Assembly: GCF_900766305.1 (NCBI RefSeq)
Contig: NZ_CAAFUZ010000050.1
Location: 1-8,148, forward strand
Source of the DNA: an uncultured Gemella sp.
Lineage (GTDB): Bacteria > Bacillota > Bacilli > Staphylococcales > Gemellaceae
DNA: 8,148 nt
Reading direction: 5' to 3'
How positions within the stretch are numbered: position 1 is the stretch's first letter; the number at the start of each line of letters is the position of its first letter. Position numbers and translations under genes: made by a program. Under the pieces are notes generated by a model, which saw nothing but the letters and a program-made list of their open reading frames with translations, ran no database searches and was not told the DNA's origin. Of this stretch, positions 7,885-8,148 are shown in pieces.

Positions 7885-7997
7885 TCAAGATAAGTAAAAA
7901 AGACAATTTCTATTGAAATAATATAGAAATTGTCTTTTTCATAATTTTTTTGATTATTTTCAGCTCGTTGAGCTTTTACTTTTCTTATATTAAGCAA
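7788..7997 (-). pseudogene. C-terminal fragment of an IS1182-type transposase
   Basis: This minus-strand frame begins with LNIRKVKAQRAENNQKNYEK and continues into DNFYIISIEIVFF. The opening resembles, from memory, the extreme C-terminus of staphylococcal IS1182-family transposases (the 'NIRKxxAQRAENNQK' tail). It has no plausible start: the first usable codon is TTG without a ribosome binding site. It lies in a different frame from the adjoining N-terminal fragment, and the two overlap over about 12 bp at the deletion joint. The authentic transposase tail probably ends somewhere before about 7880, and the rest of the open frame to 7788 is likely read-through into flanking DNA. Not a functional gene. 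The assignment is from recalled family sequence, so moderately sure. Confidence 0.55.
7897..7951 (+). terminator. Strong hairpin terminator, probably ending HAD-cdr; T-runs on both strands
   Basis: Arms 7897-7913 and 7923-7939 are a perfect 17-bp inverted repeat with a 9-nt loop. On the plus strand the stem ends in five T and a further seven-T run follows (7945-7951). On the minus strand the same stem ends in T as well, so it can work in both directions. It is the first convincing terminator after cdr, 120 nt past its stop. It lies inside the C-terminal part of the IS remnant. Confidence 0.82.
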
Positions 7998-8140
7998 CGA
8001 TAATGTCTGAATTCATCGAATTCAGTCTCGGGAATTGTTTCTACAATATCATTTACATGTCGTGAAATATCATTTGTGGGGATAAGAACTGAAGTTTCCA
8101 TTAGTAGAGTATGTTTAGTCATTTTATAATTTTTATACAT
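7985..8140 (-). pseudogene. N-terminal fragment of an IS1182-type transposase
   Basis: A 51-codon minus-strand frame starting with ATG at 8140. It reads MYKNYKMTKHTLLMETSVLI, then PTNDISRHVNDIVETIPETE and FDEFRHYR, before leaving the family sequence and stopping at CLI-stop. The METSVLIPxNDISRHVNDIVETIP block and EFDEFRHxRG are the typical opening of staphylococcal IS1182-family transposases, where an ATSYHPKMMLK-like region should come next. It is cut at the Arg-Gly of this motif and falls out of frame into the C-terminal fragment. A GGTG just upstream, at the window edge, may be part of its ribosome binding site. No DDE catalytic residues remain, so the product is inactive. It is too short to be found by ordinary gene calling. 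Confidence 0.75.
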
Positions 8141-8148
8141 AAGACACC

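Larger units (their letters stand above)
7860..8148 (-). mobile_element. Remnant of an IS1182-family insertion sequence (internally deleted, runs off the window)
   Basis: The stretch holds a transposase N-terminus (from 8140) joined after about 48 codons to a C-terminal tail (from about 7997). An intact IS1182 transposase is roughly 450-550 residues, so over a kilobase of the centre, including the catalytic core, is gone. The element's upstream terminal repeat must lie beyond 8148, and its downstream end is not clear; 7860 is an estimate. No target-site duplication can be checked within the window. Confidence 0.65.

Noticed and set aside
8007..8025. Inverted repeat CTGAATTC-ATC-GAATTCAG.
   Set aside because: It falls inside the transposase fragment and encodes the conserved ETEFDEF stretch, so the symmetry is most simply coding chance.
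1..8148. CRISPR arrays, tRNA or rRNA genes, toxin-antitoxin pairs, defence systems, prophage or integrase genes.
   Set aside because: None seen on either strand. Apart from the IS remnant all coding space is taken by recognisable core genes, so I do not claim a new system here.

Overview
The window is low-GC Firmicutes chromosome and almost certainly Staphylococcus. The neighbours sufT, a Cof-type HAD phosphatase, CoA-disulfide reductase (cdr), an OatA-like acyltransferase and clpB form a block I know from staphylococcal genomes. ClpB sits behind a textbook CtsR operator. The proteins differ at many positions from the S. aureus sequences as I remember them, so a non-aureus species is likely, but the species cannot be fixed from the sequence alone.

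Layout. On the minus strand, reading right to left, there are three separately terminated genes: sufT (5446-5138), a two-domain membrane acyltransferase/SGNH protein (4743-2920) and clpB (2711-102). Each ends in a clear intrinsic terminator. On the plus strand, diverging from sufT, a HAD phosphatase gene (5559-6380) and cdr (6458-7774) probably form one operon. The sufT and HAD promoters appear to be interleaved within about 45 bp. To the right of cdr (7775-8148) lies the wreck of an IS1182-type insertion sequence on the minus strand: a transposase N-terminus joined out of frame to what looks like its C-terminus, with the middle missing. A strong hairpin inside this wreck is the best candidate terminator for the cdr operon.

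How the genes relate. ClpB rescues aggregated proteins after heat stress. SufT helps iron-sulfur protein maturation. Cdr keeps coenzyme A, a major low-molecular-weight thiol of staphylococci, reduced. The acyltransferase probably modifies an extracytoplasmic glycan. Together this is a stress and housekeeping neighbourhood rather than one dedicated pathway. Apart from the IS remnant there is no accessory DNA.

I did not find a previously undescribed system. The points most worth a second look are the deleted transposase and its possible reuse as a terminator, the interleaved divergent promoters, the extra half-site at the CtsR operator, and the roughly 340-bp leader region of the acyltransferase gene.
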